A stretch of DNA of 26,484 nucleotides from JAKAGZ01 sp035266865 (GCA_035266865.1 DATFMR010000181.1:1-26484), one strand, 5' to 3'. Shown: positions 6,932-16,278, counted from the stretch's first letter. The notes: generated from the letters alone by a model not told the origin. Numbers and translations are program-made.

Positions 6932-8449
6932 ATGAATAAACCTCGTCTAAGCTTCTGGCAAATCTGGAACATGAGTTTTGGTTTTTTAGGCATCCAATTT
7001 GGTTTTGCATTACAGAATGCGAATGTTAGCAGAATTTTTGAAACACTTGGTGCGAAGATAGACGATATACCAATCTTATGGATTGCTGCCCCAGTTACTG
7101 GTTTAATTGTCCAGCCTATAATAGGACATATGAGCGATAAAACGTGGGGAAGACTTGGAAGAAGAAGACCATACTTTTTAACCGGGGCAATACTTGCATC
7201 ATTGGCATTGATTGCTATGCCTAACAGTCCTGTCCTCTGGGTTGCAGCAGGTATGCTGTGGATAATGGATGCTTCAATAAATATTTCCATGGAACCATTT
7301 CGCGCTTTTGTTGGGGATATGCTTCCATCTGAGCAGCGTACAATAGGTTTTTCAATGCAAAGTTTCTTTATTGGTATTGGGGCAATTGTAGCATCGGCGT
7401 TACCTTATATGATGAAAAATTGGTTTGGAATTTCTAATGTTGCACCTGCAGGTGAAATCCCTGAATCTGTAAAGCTTTCATTTTATATCGGAGGTGCGGT
7501 TTTCCTGTTATCTGTTTTGTGGACGGTATTTCGTACAAAGGAATATCCTCCGGAGGAATTAATAAAGTATTCGGAAAAAGAAAGCAAGGATGCTTCAAAT
7601 GGTGAAACAAGCAAGAGAAAAGATATTTCCTCAAAGAGGTTCTTAAAAATCGGTTCAGTATGGACTGTTATTGGTCTGGCAGGATCTGGTATTTTATATT
7701 TTTTGCTTCACGAAACTGATTATGGATTATATGTTTTATTTGTCGGTTCAGTAATTTTTGGTCTGCTTCAGGTTATAGCCTCATTTTTAACTGATGATAG
7801 TGAATCACACGGCGGATTTGTTACGGTTTTTAATGATTTTTACAAGATGCCCAAAACCATGAAGCAGCTTGCTTTTGTTCAGTTCTTCTCCTGGTTTGCG
7901 CTTTTCGCTATGTGGATTTATACTACACCCGCTGTTACTCATCATATTTACCAAGCAACAGACCCGACTTCAGAATTATATAACCAGGGAGCTGACTGGG
8001 TAGGTGTATTGATGGCAGTTTACAATGGATTTGCTGCTATAATGGCGTTTCTTCTGGTCTGGATTGCAAAGAAAACGAATCGAAAAACTGTTCATATGAT
8101 CAGCCTGATTATCGGGGGTATCTCATTCCTTTCATTTTATGTTATTAAGAACCCAGATCTGCTTTTAATATCTGAGCTGGGTATCGGTCTGGCTTGGGCA
8201 TCTATTCTGGCAATGCCCTATGCAATTTTAGCAGGATCTCTACCTCCTGAAAAAATGGGTGTCTATATGGGAATATTTAATTTTTTTATTGTTATTCCTC
8301 AAATAACAGCTGCAGCAATTTTAGGATGGTATGTAAAAAACTTTTTTGGTGGAGATGCAATTTATGCGATTATTTTAGGCGGTATATCAATGATAATTGC
8401 AGGGGTATTGGTTACGTTTGTTAATGATGTGGACGAAGTGAAAGGCTGA
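6932..8449 (+). CDS. MFS sugar transporter, SLC45/GPH-like
   Basis: The 505-aa integral inner-membrane protein has about twelve hydrophobic segments and a charged loop around residues 205-235 separating the two halves. The loop after the second helix reads GHMSDKTWGRLGRRRPYF (about residues 66-83), the MFS motif A form shared by SLC45, plant sucrose carriers and bacterial maltose/sucrose carriers. Such proteins import disaccharides or glucose with protons. The start is well supported by AAAGGA (6918-6923) eight bases ahead of the ATG. It is divergent from an exported GH13 enzyme and upstream of a secreted one, so maltose or small maltodextrins are the likely cargo, as for similar carriers in Bacteroidota alpha-glucan loci. 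The exact substrate is inferred from context. Confidence 0.88.
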   Translation: MNKPRLSFWQIWNMSFGFLGIQFGFALQNANVSRIFETLGAKIDDIPILWIAAPVTGLIVQPIIGHMSDKTWGRLGRRRPYFLTGAILASLALIAMPNSPVLWVAAGMLWIMDASINISMEPFRAFVGDMLPSEQRTIGFSMQSFFIGIGAIVASALPYMMKNWFGISNVAPAGEIPESVKLSFYIGGAVFLLSVLWTVFRTKEYPPEELIKYSEKESKDASNGETSKRKDISSKRFLKIGSVWTVIGLAGSGILYFLLHETDYGLYVLFVGSVIFGLLQVIASFLTDDSESHGGFVTVFNDFYKMPKTMKQLAFVQFFSWFALFAMWIYTTPAVTHHIYQATDPTSELYNQGADWVGVLMAVYNGFAAIMAFLLVWIAKKTNRKTVHMISLIIGGISFLSFYVIKNPDLLLISELGIGLAWASILAMPYAILAGSLPPEKMGVYMGIFNFFIVIPQITAAAILGWYVKNFFGGDAIYAIILGGISMIIAGVLVTFVNDVDEVKG

Positions 8450-8464
8450 TATTATAAAATATCA
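8447..8464 (+). terminator. Small hairpin at the transporter stop codon
   Basis: TGATATT (8447-8453), loop ATAA and AATATCA (8458-8464) form a perfect but AT-only 7-bp stem that includes the TGA stop. No T-run follows directly. It may be a weak terminator or an mRNA 3'-end stabiliser. Confidence 0.3.
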
Positions 8465-8629
8465 AATGCATAATTTGCTAATGTATTTAATTCTAAATTA
8501 TGAATTTTGAATTATACATTATTCATTCCTAAAACCTACCTGTTCAGGTTGTATTTTCTATAACTGAATTGCTTTAAATTAAATCTGTACAAAAAAAATT
8601 TTATAAATGTTTTATCTTTTAGATTTTGA

Positions 8630-11500
8630 ATGAAAATTAAATTATTTATTTTAATTTTAACAGCATTTGTTCAATCTTCCTTTTCTCAAATCATAACAAC
8701 AACGCCGCAATATCCTACAGAAAATGATTCAATTGTTGTATTTTTTGATGCTACGCAAATGGGAGCTGCTGAATTATTGAATTATTCAGGGACAGTGTAT
8801 GCACACACGGGAGTATATACAAATAAAAACTCTTCTACATGGCAGCACGTTATTGGTACCTGGGCAAACAATAGTACCCAACCCTCACTACAAAGACTGG
8901 GAACAAATTCATATAAACTTACAATAGGTTATCCCAGAAAGCTTTATAACGTTGCTGATATTTCAGAACATATAACTACTTTAAATTTTGTATTCAGATC
9001 GTCAGATGGTTCCAAACAAACCCGCCCGGATATTATTTTTAACTTATATGAGAAGGGAAGTTATAGCTTATTATTGGATCATCCATCTGTTTCAAATCCT
9101 TATAATGATCCGGCCCGTTCACCATATTTTATTAATCAAGCTGGTGATGTTAATATTATAGCTAAGGCTGCAGCACTTGGAACTACCAGCTCTACTATTA
9201 CATTATATGTTAATGGCATCCAAAAAAGCCAGGTTTCAGGCGATTCATTAAATTTTAATTTTGTCGCAGCTGATTATTCAACAGGACTGAATCAGGTTGC
9301 AATAGTTGGAAACGACGTAACTAATCTTACTGATACTCTAAGATTAGCCATTATGATTAATCCTGCAATTGTTAATTCACCTTTACCTGCCGGAAATGAA
9401 TTGGGAATTAATTATCAAACCGATCCAACAAAAGTAACACTGGCTTTATTTGCACCGCTCAAAAGTTTTGCATATGTAATCGGAGATTTTAATGACTGGG
9501 AAGTAAATCCTTTATATTTTATGAACAGGGATTCTGTATCAGCGGATAGTGTAGTATGGTGGATCACAATTAATGGTTTAACATCACAACAGGAATATGC
9601 GTTTCAGTATCTGGTAGACGGTAATTTGAGAATAGCTGATCCCTTTACACACAAGGTTTTAGACCCCTGGAATGATCAGTATATTAATTCATCACCTACC
9701 GGTAATGTTGTTTATCCGAATTTAATAAGTTACCCTACCGGAAAAACTTCTGAAATTGTTTCGACATTTCAAACAGGATTACCGGCTTACAATTGGCAGG
9801 TAACAAATTTTACTAAACCTGATAAAGACAAACTTGTTATTTACGAACTGCTGGTGAGAGATTTTGTAAGTACTCATTGGTTTAAAACAATTGAAGATAC
9901 CTTAAGCTATTTAAAAACCCTTGGCATAAATGCAGTTGAATTTATGCCTGTTATGGAATTCGAGGGGAATGAAAGCTGGGGCTACAATCCAAGTTTTCAT
10001 CTAGCCCTTGATAAATATTATGGTACTCCCGACGCATTTAAATCTTTGATTGATAAAGCTCATTCAATGGGTATTGCAGTAATCCTAGATGTTGTTTTGA
10101 ATCATACTATGGGACAATCTCCGTTCGCCCGGTTATATTGGAATGCTGATAGTAGCAAACCTGCCAGAGATAATCCCTGGTTGAATGCTGATCCTAAGCA
10201 TGATTATAACGTGGGTAATGATTTCAATCACGAAAGTAACCAGACAAAATATTTTGTCGACAGGGTTACTTCCTACTGGATACAAAAATACCATATTGAC
10301 GGTTTCAGGTTCGATCTGTCAAAGGGCTTTACACAGAAAAATACTTTGGGTGATGTTGCTGCCTGGGGACATTATGATCAATCAAGAATAGACATACTTG
10401 AAAGAATTGGTAATAAAATTTGGCAAATTGATCCCGCTTCAATTCTAATACTGGAACATTTTGCGGACAATAATGAGGAAATCGTCCTTTCTAATTTTGG
10501 TTTCCTCTCTTGGGGAAATATGAATTATAATTATAATGAAGCTACCATGGGCTATACAGCTAATTCAAATTTAAGTAATGCGTACTATATAAAAAGAGGT
10601 TGGCCCAAATCAAGCTTAGTTGCATTTATGGAAAGCCACGACGAAGAGAGACTAATGTATAAAAACGAACAATATGGGAATAGTTTAGGAAATTATAATA
10701 TTAAAGATGTACGCGTTGGTTTAAATAGAATTAAAGAAGCATCTGCTTTTTTCTTCTTAATTCCAGGCCCTAAGATGGTCTGGCAGTTTGGTGAACTTGG
10801 TTATGATTACTCAATTGATTTCAACGGTCGTGTTGGTAATAAGCCTATAAGATGGGATTTCAGGGATGACCCGGCCAGGTACAAACTTTACAAAACTATG
10901 GCTGCTTTGATTAAACTTAGGGAGAATTATCTAATCTTCAGCGATACAGCGATACTTGATGTAACCGGCGCTATTAAGAGAATTACTTTCTCAGATACAA
11001 ATATGAAAGTTAATATTATCGGAAATTTTGGAGTAGCTGCAACAAATGTTCCCGGTAATTTTGCTCAAACCGGAATGTGGTATGATTATTTTTCAGGTTC
11101 CGGAACAAATGTTTCTAATACTACTCAATCTGTTTCACTTGAACCAGGGGAATTTCATATTTATACAACCGTTCAACTACCCACACCTGAATCCGAATTA
11201 CTGACAGATATTAAACTTGATGGGAACACTACAGTATCTGATTATAAATTGAATCAGAATTATCCTAATCCTTTCAATCCTTCAACAATAATAAAATATC
11301 AAATTCCTAATTCAGGAAATGTAACACTTAAAATCTATGATGTACTGGGAAGGGAAGTAAAAACACTTATTGAAGAATACAAACAAAGAGGTGCTTATCA
11401 AGTTTCATTTAATGCAGCCAATCTGGCAAGCGGGATTTATATTTATGCAATAAGAGTGAATGGTTTTGTATCTGCCAGGAAAATGATACTAATGAAATAA
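8630..11500 (+). CDS. Secreted multidomain GH13 amylase with T9SS type A sorting domain
   Basis: The 956-aa protein has a signal peptide (1-19, before Q20), an N-terminal beta domain of the DUF4961 type (about 22-142), an Ig-like segment (about 165-245), a CBM48-like/E-set domain (about 260-365, containing VIGDFNDWEVNP), and a GH13 barrel (about 400-770). Catalytic residues are visible: D487-xxx-N491-H492, nucleophile D562 in GFRFDLSKGF, acid/base E609 in ILILEHFAD, and D671 in FMESHDEER. A C-terminal beta domain is followed by a type A sorting domain (about 873-956, NYPNPFNPST at 877-886, ending KMILMK), so the type IX system should place it outside the cell. It would cut starch or glycogen before SusC import. 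No Shine-Dalgarno sequence is seen at the ATG. The same modular layout occurs in other Bacteroidota surface amylases or pullulanases; bond specificity is uncertain. Confidence 0.93.
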   Translation: MKIKLFILILTAFVQSSFSQIITTTPQYPTENDSIVVFFDATQMGAAELLNYSGTVYAHTGVYTNKNSSTWQHVIGTWANNSTQPSLQRLGTNSYKLTIGYPRKLYNVADISEHITTLNFVFRSSDGSKQTRPDIIFNLYEKGSYSLLLDHPSVSNPYNDPARSPYFINQAGDVNIIAKAAALGTTSSTITLYVNGIQKSQVSGDSLNFNFVAADYSTGLNQVAIVGNDVTNLTDTLRLAIMINPAIVNSPLPAGNELGINYQTDPTKVTLALFAPLKSFAYVIGDFNDWEVNPLYFMNRDSVSADSVVWWITINGLTSQQEYAFQYLVDGNLRIADPFTHKVLDPWNDQYINSSPTGNVVYPNLISYPTGKTSEIVSTFQTGLPAYNWQVTNFTKPDKDKLVIYELLVRDFVSTHWFKTIEDTLSYLKTLGINAVEFMPVMEFEGNESWGYNPSFHLALDKYYGTPDAFKSLIDKAHSMGIAVILDVVLNHTMGQSPFARLYWNADSSKPARDNPWLNADPKHDYNVGNDFNHESNQTKYFVDRVTSYWIQKYHIDGFRFDLSKGFTQKNTLGDVAAWGHYDQSRIDILERIGNKIWQIDPASILILEHFADNNEEIVLSNFGFLSWGNMNYNYNEATMGYTANSNLSNAYYIKRGWPKSSLVAFMESHDEERLMYKNEQYGNSLGNYNIKDVRVGLNRIKEASAFFFLIPGPKMVWQFGELGYDYSIDFNGRVGNKPIRWDFRDDPARYKLYKTMAALIKLRENYLIFSDTAILDVTGAIKRITFSDTNMKVNIIGNFGVAATNVPGNFAQTGMWYDYFSGSGTNVSNTTQSVSLEPGEFHIYTTVQLPTPESELLTDIKLDGNTTVSDYKLNQNYPNPFNPSTIIKYQIPNSGNVTLKIYDVLGREVKTLIEEYKQRGAYQVSFNAANLASGIYIYAIRVNGFVSARKMILMK

Positions 11501-11566
11501 TATTTAGGATAATTTTTTATTTTAGTCTTTTTCTGCCTCAATTATTAGATATTTTATAAACAAATA

Positions 11567-11608
11567 AAATTGTAAATTAAATATACTTATAGGCAAAATT
11601 TACAATTT
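11567..11608. promoter_or_regulatory. Perfect 12-bp inverted repeat before the sensor kinase start
   Basis: AAATTGTAAATT (11567-11578) and AATTTACAATTT (11597-11608) are exact reverse complements separated by 18 nt, and the right arm ends three bases before the ATG at 11612. A possible -10 box, TATACT (11582-11587), lies between the arms. It could be a dyad operator for a dimeric regulator or an mRNA hairpin covering the start codon. Confidence 0.5.
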
Positions 11609-11611
11609 GAA

Positions 11612-14600
11612 ATGTTTTTTCAATTTTCTAATAAAATATCATTTTCAGTTTTTTCCCTTTCAATCATATTAATTATTTCAGTATTTACAATCCCTATAAC
11701 CGGGCAAATTAACCAGGTAAATTTCACTCAGCTACTTAGCGAAAATGGTCTTTCCCAAAACAGTGTTCATAAAATTATTCAGGACAGCCAGGGATTTATG
11801 TGGTTCGCAACTGAAGATGGTCTTGATAAATACGATGGTTATAACTTTACAGTGTATAAAAACAATCCGGATGACAGCAGTACAATATCTGATAATTTTA
11901 TTTGGACAGTTTATGAAGATAAAAATGGAATTATTTGGGTTGGTACTAACAGCGGTGGAGTTTGTAAATTTGATAGAGAACTCGAAAAATTTACCACATA
12001 CAAAAATATTCCAGGTAATCCCAATAGCCTGATTTTCAATAATGTAAGAGCGATATATGAAGATAAGCATGGAATTTTATGGATAGGTACAGAGAATGGA
12101 TTGGATATGTTTAATGTCAAAAAGGAAAAATTTACTCATTACTTTCATAATCCGGATGATCCAAACAGCCTGAGCAATAATGTTGTTCTTTCAATTTATG
12201 AAGATAATGGAGGTGATCTCTGGATAGGAAGTGACGGCGGTCTGGATATGTATGATATGAAAAATGATGGGTTTATTAATTATTCAAATGATCCAAATGA
12301 TCCTAATAGTCTTAGCAATAATATTGTTTTATCAATACAACAGGATTATGAAGGAATTATCTGGATTGGTACATTAAATGGATTGAACATATTTGATAAA
12401 AAAACAGGAACATTCAGGCGATATGTGATGAAATCCCCTGAATCTAAAAGTACGATCCGAAATAGAATTAATTCAATTGTAGAGGATAAATCGAAAAAAT
12501 TATGGGTTGGTACAGGAGAAGGTGTTTATTTTTTGGATCGTGAAAATAATGAATTTAAATGGCTTCGTACAGAACTTTCACGCTCAGGATTTATTAATAA
12601 CAATAATATCTTTTCACTTTACGAAAGTAATTCCGGGCTTATTTGGATTGGAACAGCAGAAGAAGGGGTTTTGAAATTTAATCAGGAAAAAATAAAATTT
12701 AAAAACTATAAACATGATCCATTTAATGATAAAAGTCTTAGCTATAATACCATCCGTGCAATCTATCAGGAAAAAAACGGAACTCTTTGGATAGGAACTT
12801 TAGGCGGTGGTCTTGAAAGATTAATGCCTGGTGCGGAAGAATTTATTCATTATAAAAATGATCCTAATGATAGTAAAAGCTTGAATGACAATTCTATTTC
12901 TGCCATATTCAAAGATAAATATGGTTATTTGTGGGTGGGAACCTGGGGTGAGGGAGTAAACAGGTCTAAAGTGCCTATCAATTTTTCATTAAATAGTAAA
13001 ATAAATTTCATCCATTACAGTAACAATACCCCGGGAAGGAATTTCATAGCTAATAATATAGTACAGGCAATTTATGAGGATTCTGATAGTCAATTATGGA
13101 TTGGAACAGGCGGAGGGCTAAATCTTTTTGATAGGGGAAAAAATATCTTTATAAATTTTCAGCATAATCCAAAAGATCCGAAAAGTTTTAGTAGTAATCA
13201 GGTCCAGTCCTGTATTTTTGAAGATCGAAGTGGAAATTTATGGATAGGGACTTGGGATGGTCTGAACAGATTGGGTTCTGATCTGAGAAAAAAAGCAACA
13301 GAAAATCCCTCGTCAGTCAAATTTGAAAAATTCCGAAATATTCCTGCTAATAAAAACAGCTTGAGTGATGGCAGAGTAATATCAGGGTATGAAGATTCAA
13401 AAGGTAATCTCTGGTTCGGTACTTACGGAGGTGGATTGAATGAGCTTTTAGCTGATGAGCAAAACATTTCAAATCCCGCATTCATAAGATATAAACAAGA
13501 AGAAGGATTAGCCAGTAATATCGTTTATTGTATCCTGGAAGATGATCTTGGTAACCTTTGGCTAAGCACTGATAATGGGCTATCAATGTTTAATCCGGAA
13601 AAAGAAATTTTTAAGAATTATGATGCAACTGATGGATTGCAAAGTAATCAATTCTTTTGGGGAGCGGGCTATAAAGGTATTAAAGGTGAATTATTTTTTG
13701 GCGGAACAAGTGGGTTTAATGCTTTTTACCCTTCTGAGCTGACAAATAATTCTCATATTCCGCCTATTGTAATTACCGATTTCAGAATTTTAAATCAGCA
13801 GGTTGAAATTGGTACCGAAGATTCACCACTCTCAAAAACCATTTCCTTAACTAAGGAGATTGAATTATCATATAGTCAGAATGTATTCTCATTTGAATTT
13901 TCTGCGCTTGACTATTTTGCTTCTAATAAAAACAGCTATGCTTATATGATGGAGGGTTTTGACCATAATTGGATCTATTCTGGTAATCGGAGATATGTGA
14001 CTTACACAAATCTTGACCCTGGTAGATATGTTTTTAAGGTTATAGGTTCAAATAATGATGGAATGTGGAACAGAACAGGGACACAGGTATCAATATTAAT
14101 TTCACCTCCGTTTTGGAGAACTTGGTGGTTTATTTTATCGGCAGTAATTGCTGTTGGAGGAATGGTCTATTTAATTATTTATTACAAGGTAAAAAACCTG
14201 ATTGGTATAGAAAGACTAAGAGCTAAACTTGCGGCAGATCTTCATGACAATATTGGCTCAAGCCTCACGGAAATTTCTATTCTTAGTGAAGTTATTTCTC
14301 ATAAAATAGATTCTGCAGATGATAACACAAAAAAAAGTTTGAAAACGATTAGTGATAATTCGAGAAACCTGATCGACAACATGAGCGATATTGTTTGGCT
14401 TGTTAATCCAAAACGGGACTCATTATATGATTTGATTTTAAGGCTTCGGGATACTTACTCTGAACTGTCTTCTTATACAAATATTTCATTCAGATCGGAA
14501 AACATTAAAGAATTAGAAAAAATATCTCTTTCTATGGAACACAGGCAACATCTTTATCTAATTTTTAAAGAAGCCATTAATAACAGTATAACTCACAGCA

Positions 14601-14815
14601 AATGTAACCAGTTAACTCTGGATGCTTCAGTCAGGGGCAAAAGACTTGAAATGACATTAAGAGATGATGGAATTGGTTTTGAAGAGTCCTTGCAATCATC
14701 AGGTAATGGGCTTAGTAATATGAGAGAAAGAGCAAAGGCAATTGGAGGGTTATTATCAATTCTATCGAATAATGGGAAGGGAACAATAGTTCGGTTTAAC
14801 GGAAATATTATTTAA
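11612..14815 (+). CDS. Reg_prop/Y_Y_Y sensor histidine kinase (NarX/HisKA_3 type)
   Basis: The 1067-aa membrane sensor has an N-terminal signal/anchor segment (about 9-30), a long periplasmic double beta-propeller of Reg_prop repeats (about 35-735; roughly fourteen copies of the LWIGTxxGL motif, many preceded by DPNDPNSLSNN-like loops), a Y_Y_Y domain (about 750-830), one membrane helix (838-858), a HisKA_3 domain with phospho-acceptor H878 in AADLHDNIGSSL, and a HATPase_c domain with N991 and D1019-GIG. It ends there: no receiver or AraC domain follows, unlike the fused hybrid systems of Bacteroides that use the same sensor. The partner should be the NarL-type regulator beginning 32 bp later. 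Reg_prop sensors usually detect oligosaccharides, so maltodextrin sensing is the contextual guess. No Shine-Dalgarno sequence; an inverted repeat abuts the start. Confidence 0.92.
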   Translation: MFFQFSNKISFSVFSLSIILIISVFTIPITGQINQVNFTQLLSENGLSQNSVHKIIQDSQGFMWFATEDGLDKYDGYNFTVYKNNPDDSSTISDNFIWTVYEDKNGIIWVGTNSGGVCKFDRELEKFTTYKNIPGNPNSLIFNNVRAIYEDKHGILWIGTENGLDMFNVKKEKFTHYFHNPDDPNSLSNNVVLSIYEDNGGDLWIGSDGGLDMYDMKNDGFINYSNDPNDPNSLSNNIVLSIQQDYEGIIWIGTLNGLNIFDKKTGTFRRYVMKSPESKSTIRNRINSIVEDKSKKLWVGTGEGVYFLDRENNEFKWLRTELSRSGFINNNNIFSLYESNSGLIWIGTAEEGVLKFNQEKIKFKNYKHDPFNDKSLSYNTIRAIYQEKNGTLWIGTLGGGLERLMPGAEEFIHYKNDPNDSKSLNDNSISAIFKDKYGYLWVGTWGEGVNRSKVPINFSLNSKINFIHYSNNTPGRNFIANNIVQAIYEDSDSQLWIGTGGGLNLFDRGKNIFINFQHNPKDPKSFSSNQVQSCIFEDRSGNLWIGTWDGLNRLGSDLRKKATENPSSVKFEKFRNIPANKNSLSDGRVISGYEDSKGNLWFGTYGGGLNELLADEQNISNPAFIRYKQEEGLASNIVYCILEDDLGNLWLSTDNGLSMFNPEKEIFKNYDATDGLQSNQFFWGAGYKGIKGELFFGGTSGFNAFYPSELTNNSHIPPIVITDFRILNQQVEIGTEDSPLSKTISLTKEIELSYSQNVFSFEFSALDYFASNKNSYAYMMEGFDHNWIYSGNRRYVTYTNLDPGRYVFKVIGSNNDGMWNRTGTQVSILISPPFWRTWWFILSAVIAVGGMVYLIIYYKVKNLIGIERLRAKLAADLHDNIGSSLTEISILSEVISHKIDSADDNTKKSLKTISDNSRNLIDNMSDIVWLVNPKRDSLYDLILRLRDTYSELSSYTNISFRSENIKELEKISLSMEHRQHLYLIFKEAINNSITHSKCNQLTLDASVRGKRLEMTLRDDGIGFEESLQSSGNGLSNMRERAKAIGGLLSILSNNGKGTIVRFNGNII

Positions 14816-14846
14816 TTTTAAAAGTAGAATTAATAAAGGTCGGGTG

Positions 14847-15482
14847 ATGATCAAGGTTGTAGTTGTTGAAGATAACGATCCCATTCGTGAGGGCTTGAAA
14901 GTACTGATTGACGGTACCGAAGAATACGAATGTATTGCTTGTTACTCGGATTGTGAAGCAATGCTTAGAAATATTAAAAAACATAATCCTGATGTTTTGC
15001 TAATGGATATAGGATTACCGGGCATGAATGGAATAGAAGGTATTAAAAGAGTGAAACTAATTATACCTGAACTGACAATTCTGATATTAACTATCTACGA
15101 AGAAAACGACTTAATATTTGATGCTCTTTGTGCCGGCGCTTGTGGATACCTGGTAAAAAAAACACCCCCCTCAAGATTATTAGAAGCTATAAGAGAAGCC
15201 TACGAAGGCGGTGCCCCTATGAGTTCACATATTGCCAGAAAAGTTATAGATTTTTTTCAGAAGAAGCCGGTTTCATCTCAGAAAAGTAATTATGATCTGA
15301 CACCAAGAGAGAAGGAAATTCTTACCGGGCTGGTAGAAGGTCACAACTTTAAAGCAATTGCTGATTCTCTTTTTATCAGTATTGAAACGGTAAGGTTTCA
15401 TTTTAGAAATATTTATAAAAAGCTTCATGTTCACTCCCAGTCTGAAGCTGTTGCAAAAGCAATTAAAGAGGGGCTGATCTAA
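14847..15482 (+). CDS. NarL/LuxR-family response regulator
   Basis: The 211-aa protein has a receiver domain (about 1-120) with acidic pocket E8-D9, phospho-acceptor D54 in DVLLMDIGLPG, the conserved threonine in ILILTIYEEND and lysine in GYLVKKTP, followed by a LuxR-type helix-turn-helix (about 147-205, LTPREKEILTGLVEGHNFKAIA then IETVRFHFRNIYKKL). It is the evident partner of the HisKA_3 kinase just upstream. A GTG at 14844 is in frame one codon earlier; the ATG is preferred because AAAGG (14835-14839) then sits seven bases away. It should bind DNA as a phosphorylated dimer and probably controls the alpha-glucan genes around it (inferred). Confidence 0.92.
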   Translation: MIKVVVVEDNDPIREGLKVLIDGTEEYECIACYSDCEAMLRNIKKHNPDVLLMDIGLPGMNGIEGIKRVKLIIPELTILILTIYEENDLIFDALCAGACGYLVKKTPPSRLLEAIREAYEGGAPMSSHIARKVIDFFQKKPVSSQKSNYDLTPREKEILTGLVEGHNFKAIADSLFISIETVRFHFRNIYKKLHVHSQSEAVAKAIKEGLI

Positions 15483-15640
15483 TTTTCCACTTCAATCCAA
15501 ATATGTAGTTAAACAGAAAATTTCTATATCAATTTCATAAAAAAACCCCTGTTCAGGTAGTAGTTTGGAGTATATACAAATTATACATTTCATCCATAAA
15601 ATATAAATTGCAATAAAGTTTTATACCGGAGTCGCTATTA

Positions 15641-16261
15641 ATGGTTAAAGTAGTTGTGGTTGATGATAGCAAAACCATTCGTGAAGGTTTAATGACATTA
15701 ATAAACAGGGCTGAAGGACATTCTTGTGTAGGAACATTTTCAGAATGTAATACAATGCTTTACGAAATTGGTAGATTAAATCCGGATGTTTTACTATTAG
15801 ATATAGTTTTTTCAAATGGACAAACTATAAAAGGAATTAGGGAAGCAAAACTAATTTTACCCGATCTTACAATCCTGGTTTTAACCGTTTATGAAGAAAA
15901 TAAATTAATATTTGATTCTCTATGTGCTGGTGCCAGCGGATACATTGTTAAAAAAAATCCATCTAAAAAAATAATTAAAAGTATAGATGATGCTTTACTT
16001 GGTAGAACACCAATGAACACTACTATTGCTCTTAAAGCTTTGGATTATTTTAATAGAAAAAAAAATAAAGGCTTATTTAGTGAAGCGGAAATTCTAAATA
16101 AGCTGGAAGAAGAAATATTGGATAAACTTATATATGGATATAATTTTAAAGCAATAGCCGATTCGTTAGGATCAAATATTGAAACCGTTCGGCTCAATAT
16201 TAAGAATATATATAAAAAACTGCATTTTAATTCCGGTATGCATCCTTTACAAAAGCAATGA
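15641..16261 (+). CDS. Second NarL-type response regulator, C terminus frameshifted
   Basis: The 206-aa protein is a clear paralogue of the preceding regulator (near-identical stretches NPDVLL, TIL-LT-YEEN, FKAIADSL, NIYKKLH). The receiver keeps its acidic pair D8-D9, its phospho-acceptor aspartate in DVLLLDIVF, the threonine and the lysine in IVKKNP. The DNA-binding part is less conserved: LTPREKEIL is replaced by LNKLEEEIL. The last residues (GMHPLQKQ) do not resemble the paralogue, but the frame one base earlier from 16240 reads ASFTKAMNTGRI and then stops at 16276-16278, matching EAVAKAIKEGLI of the first regulator in register and in end point. One base thus appears lost near 16235-16239. 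The start is supported by GGAG (15628-15631). It may be a decaying duplicate or a regulator with altered DNA binding. Confidence 0.8.
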   Translation: MVKVVVVDDSKTIREGLMTLINRAEGHSCVGTFSECNTMLYEIGRLNPDVLLLDIVFSNGQTIKGIREAKLILPDLTILVLTVYEENKLIFDSLCAGASGYIVKKNPSKKIIKSIDDALLGRTPMNTTIALKALDYFNRKKNKGLFSEAEILNKLEEEILDKLIYGYNFKAIADSLGSNIETVRLNIKNIYKKLHFNSGMHPLQKQ

Positions 16262-16278
16262 ATACCGGGAGAATCTGA

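Noticed and set aside
8470..8530. AATTATGAATT-like repeats after the transporter gene, considered as a repeat array
   Set aside because: Only a few degenerate copies without fixed spacing; consistent with AT-rich low-complexity DNA.
11800..13700. Repeated motifs in the sensor kinase, considered as a tandem DNA repeat
   Set aside because: The repetition is at protein level (beta-propeller blades) with diverged nucleotides, so it is ordinary domain structure.
15155..15171. Homopolymer runs (A run then C run) in the first response regulator, considered as a frameshift site
   Set aside because: The frame is intact and matches the receiver family and the paralogue on both sides of the runs.
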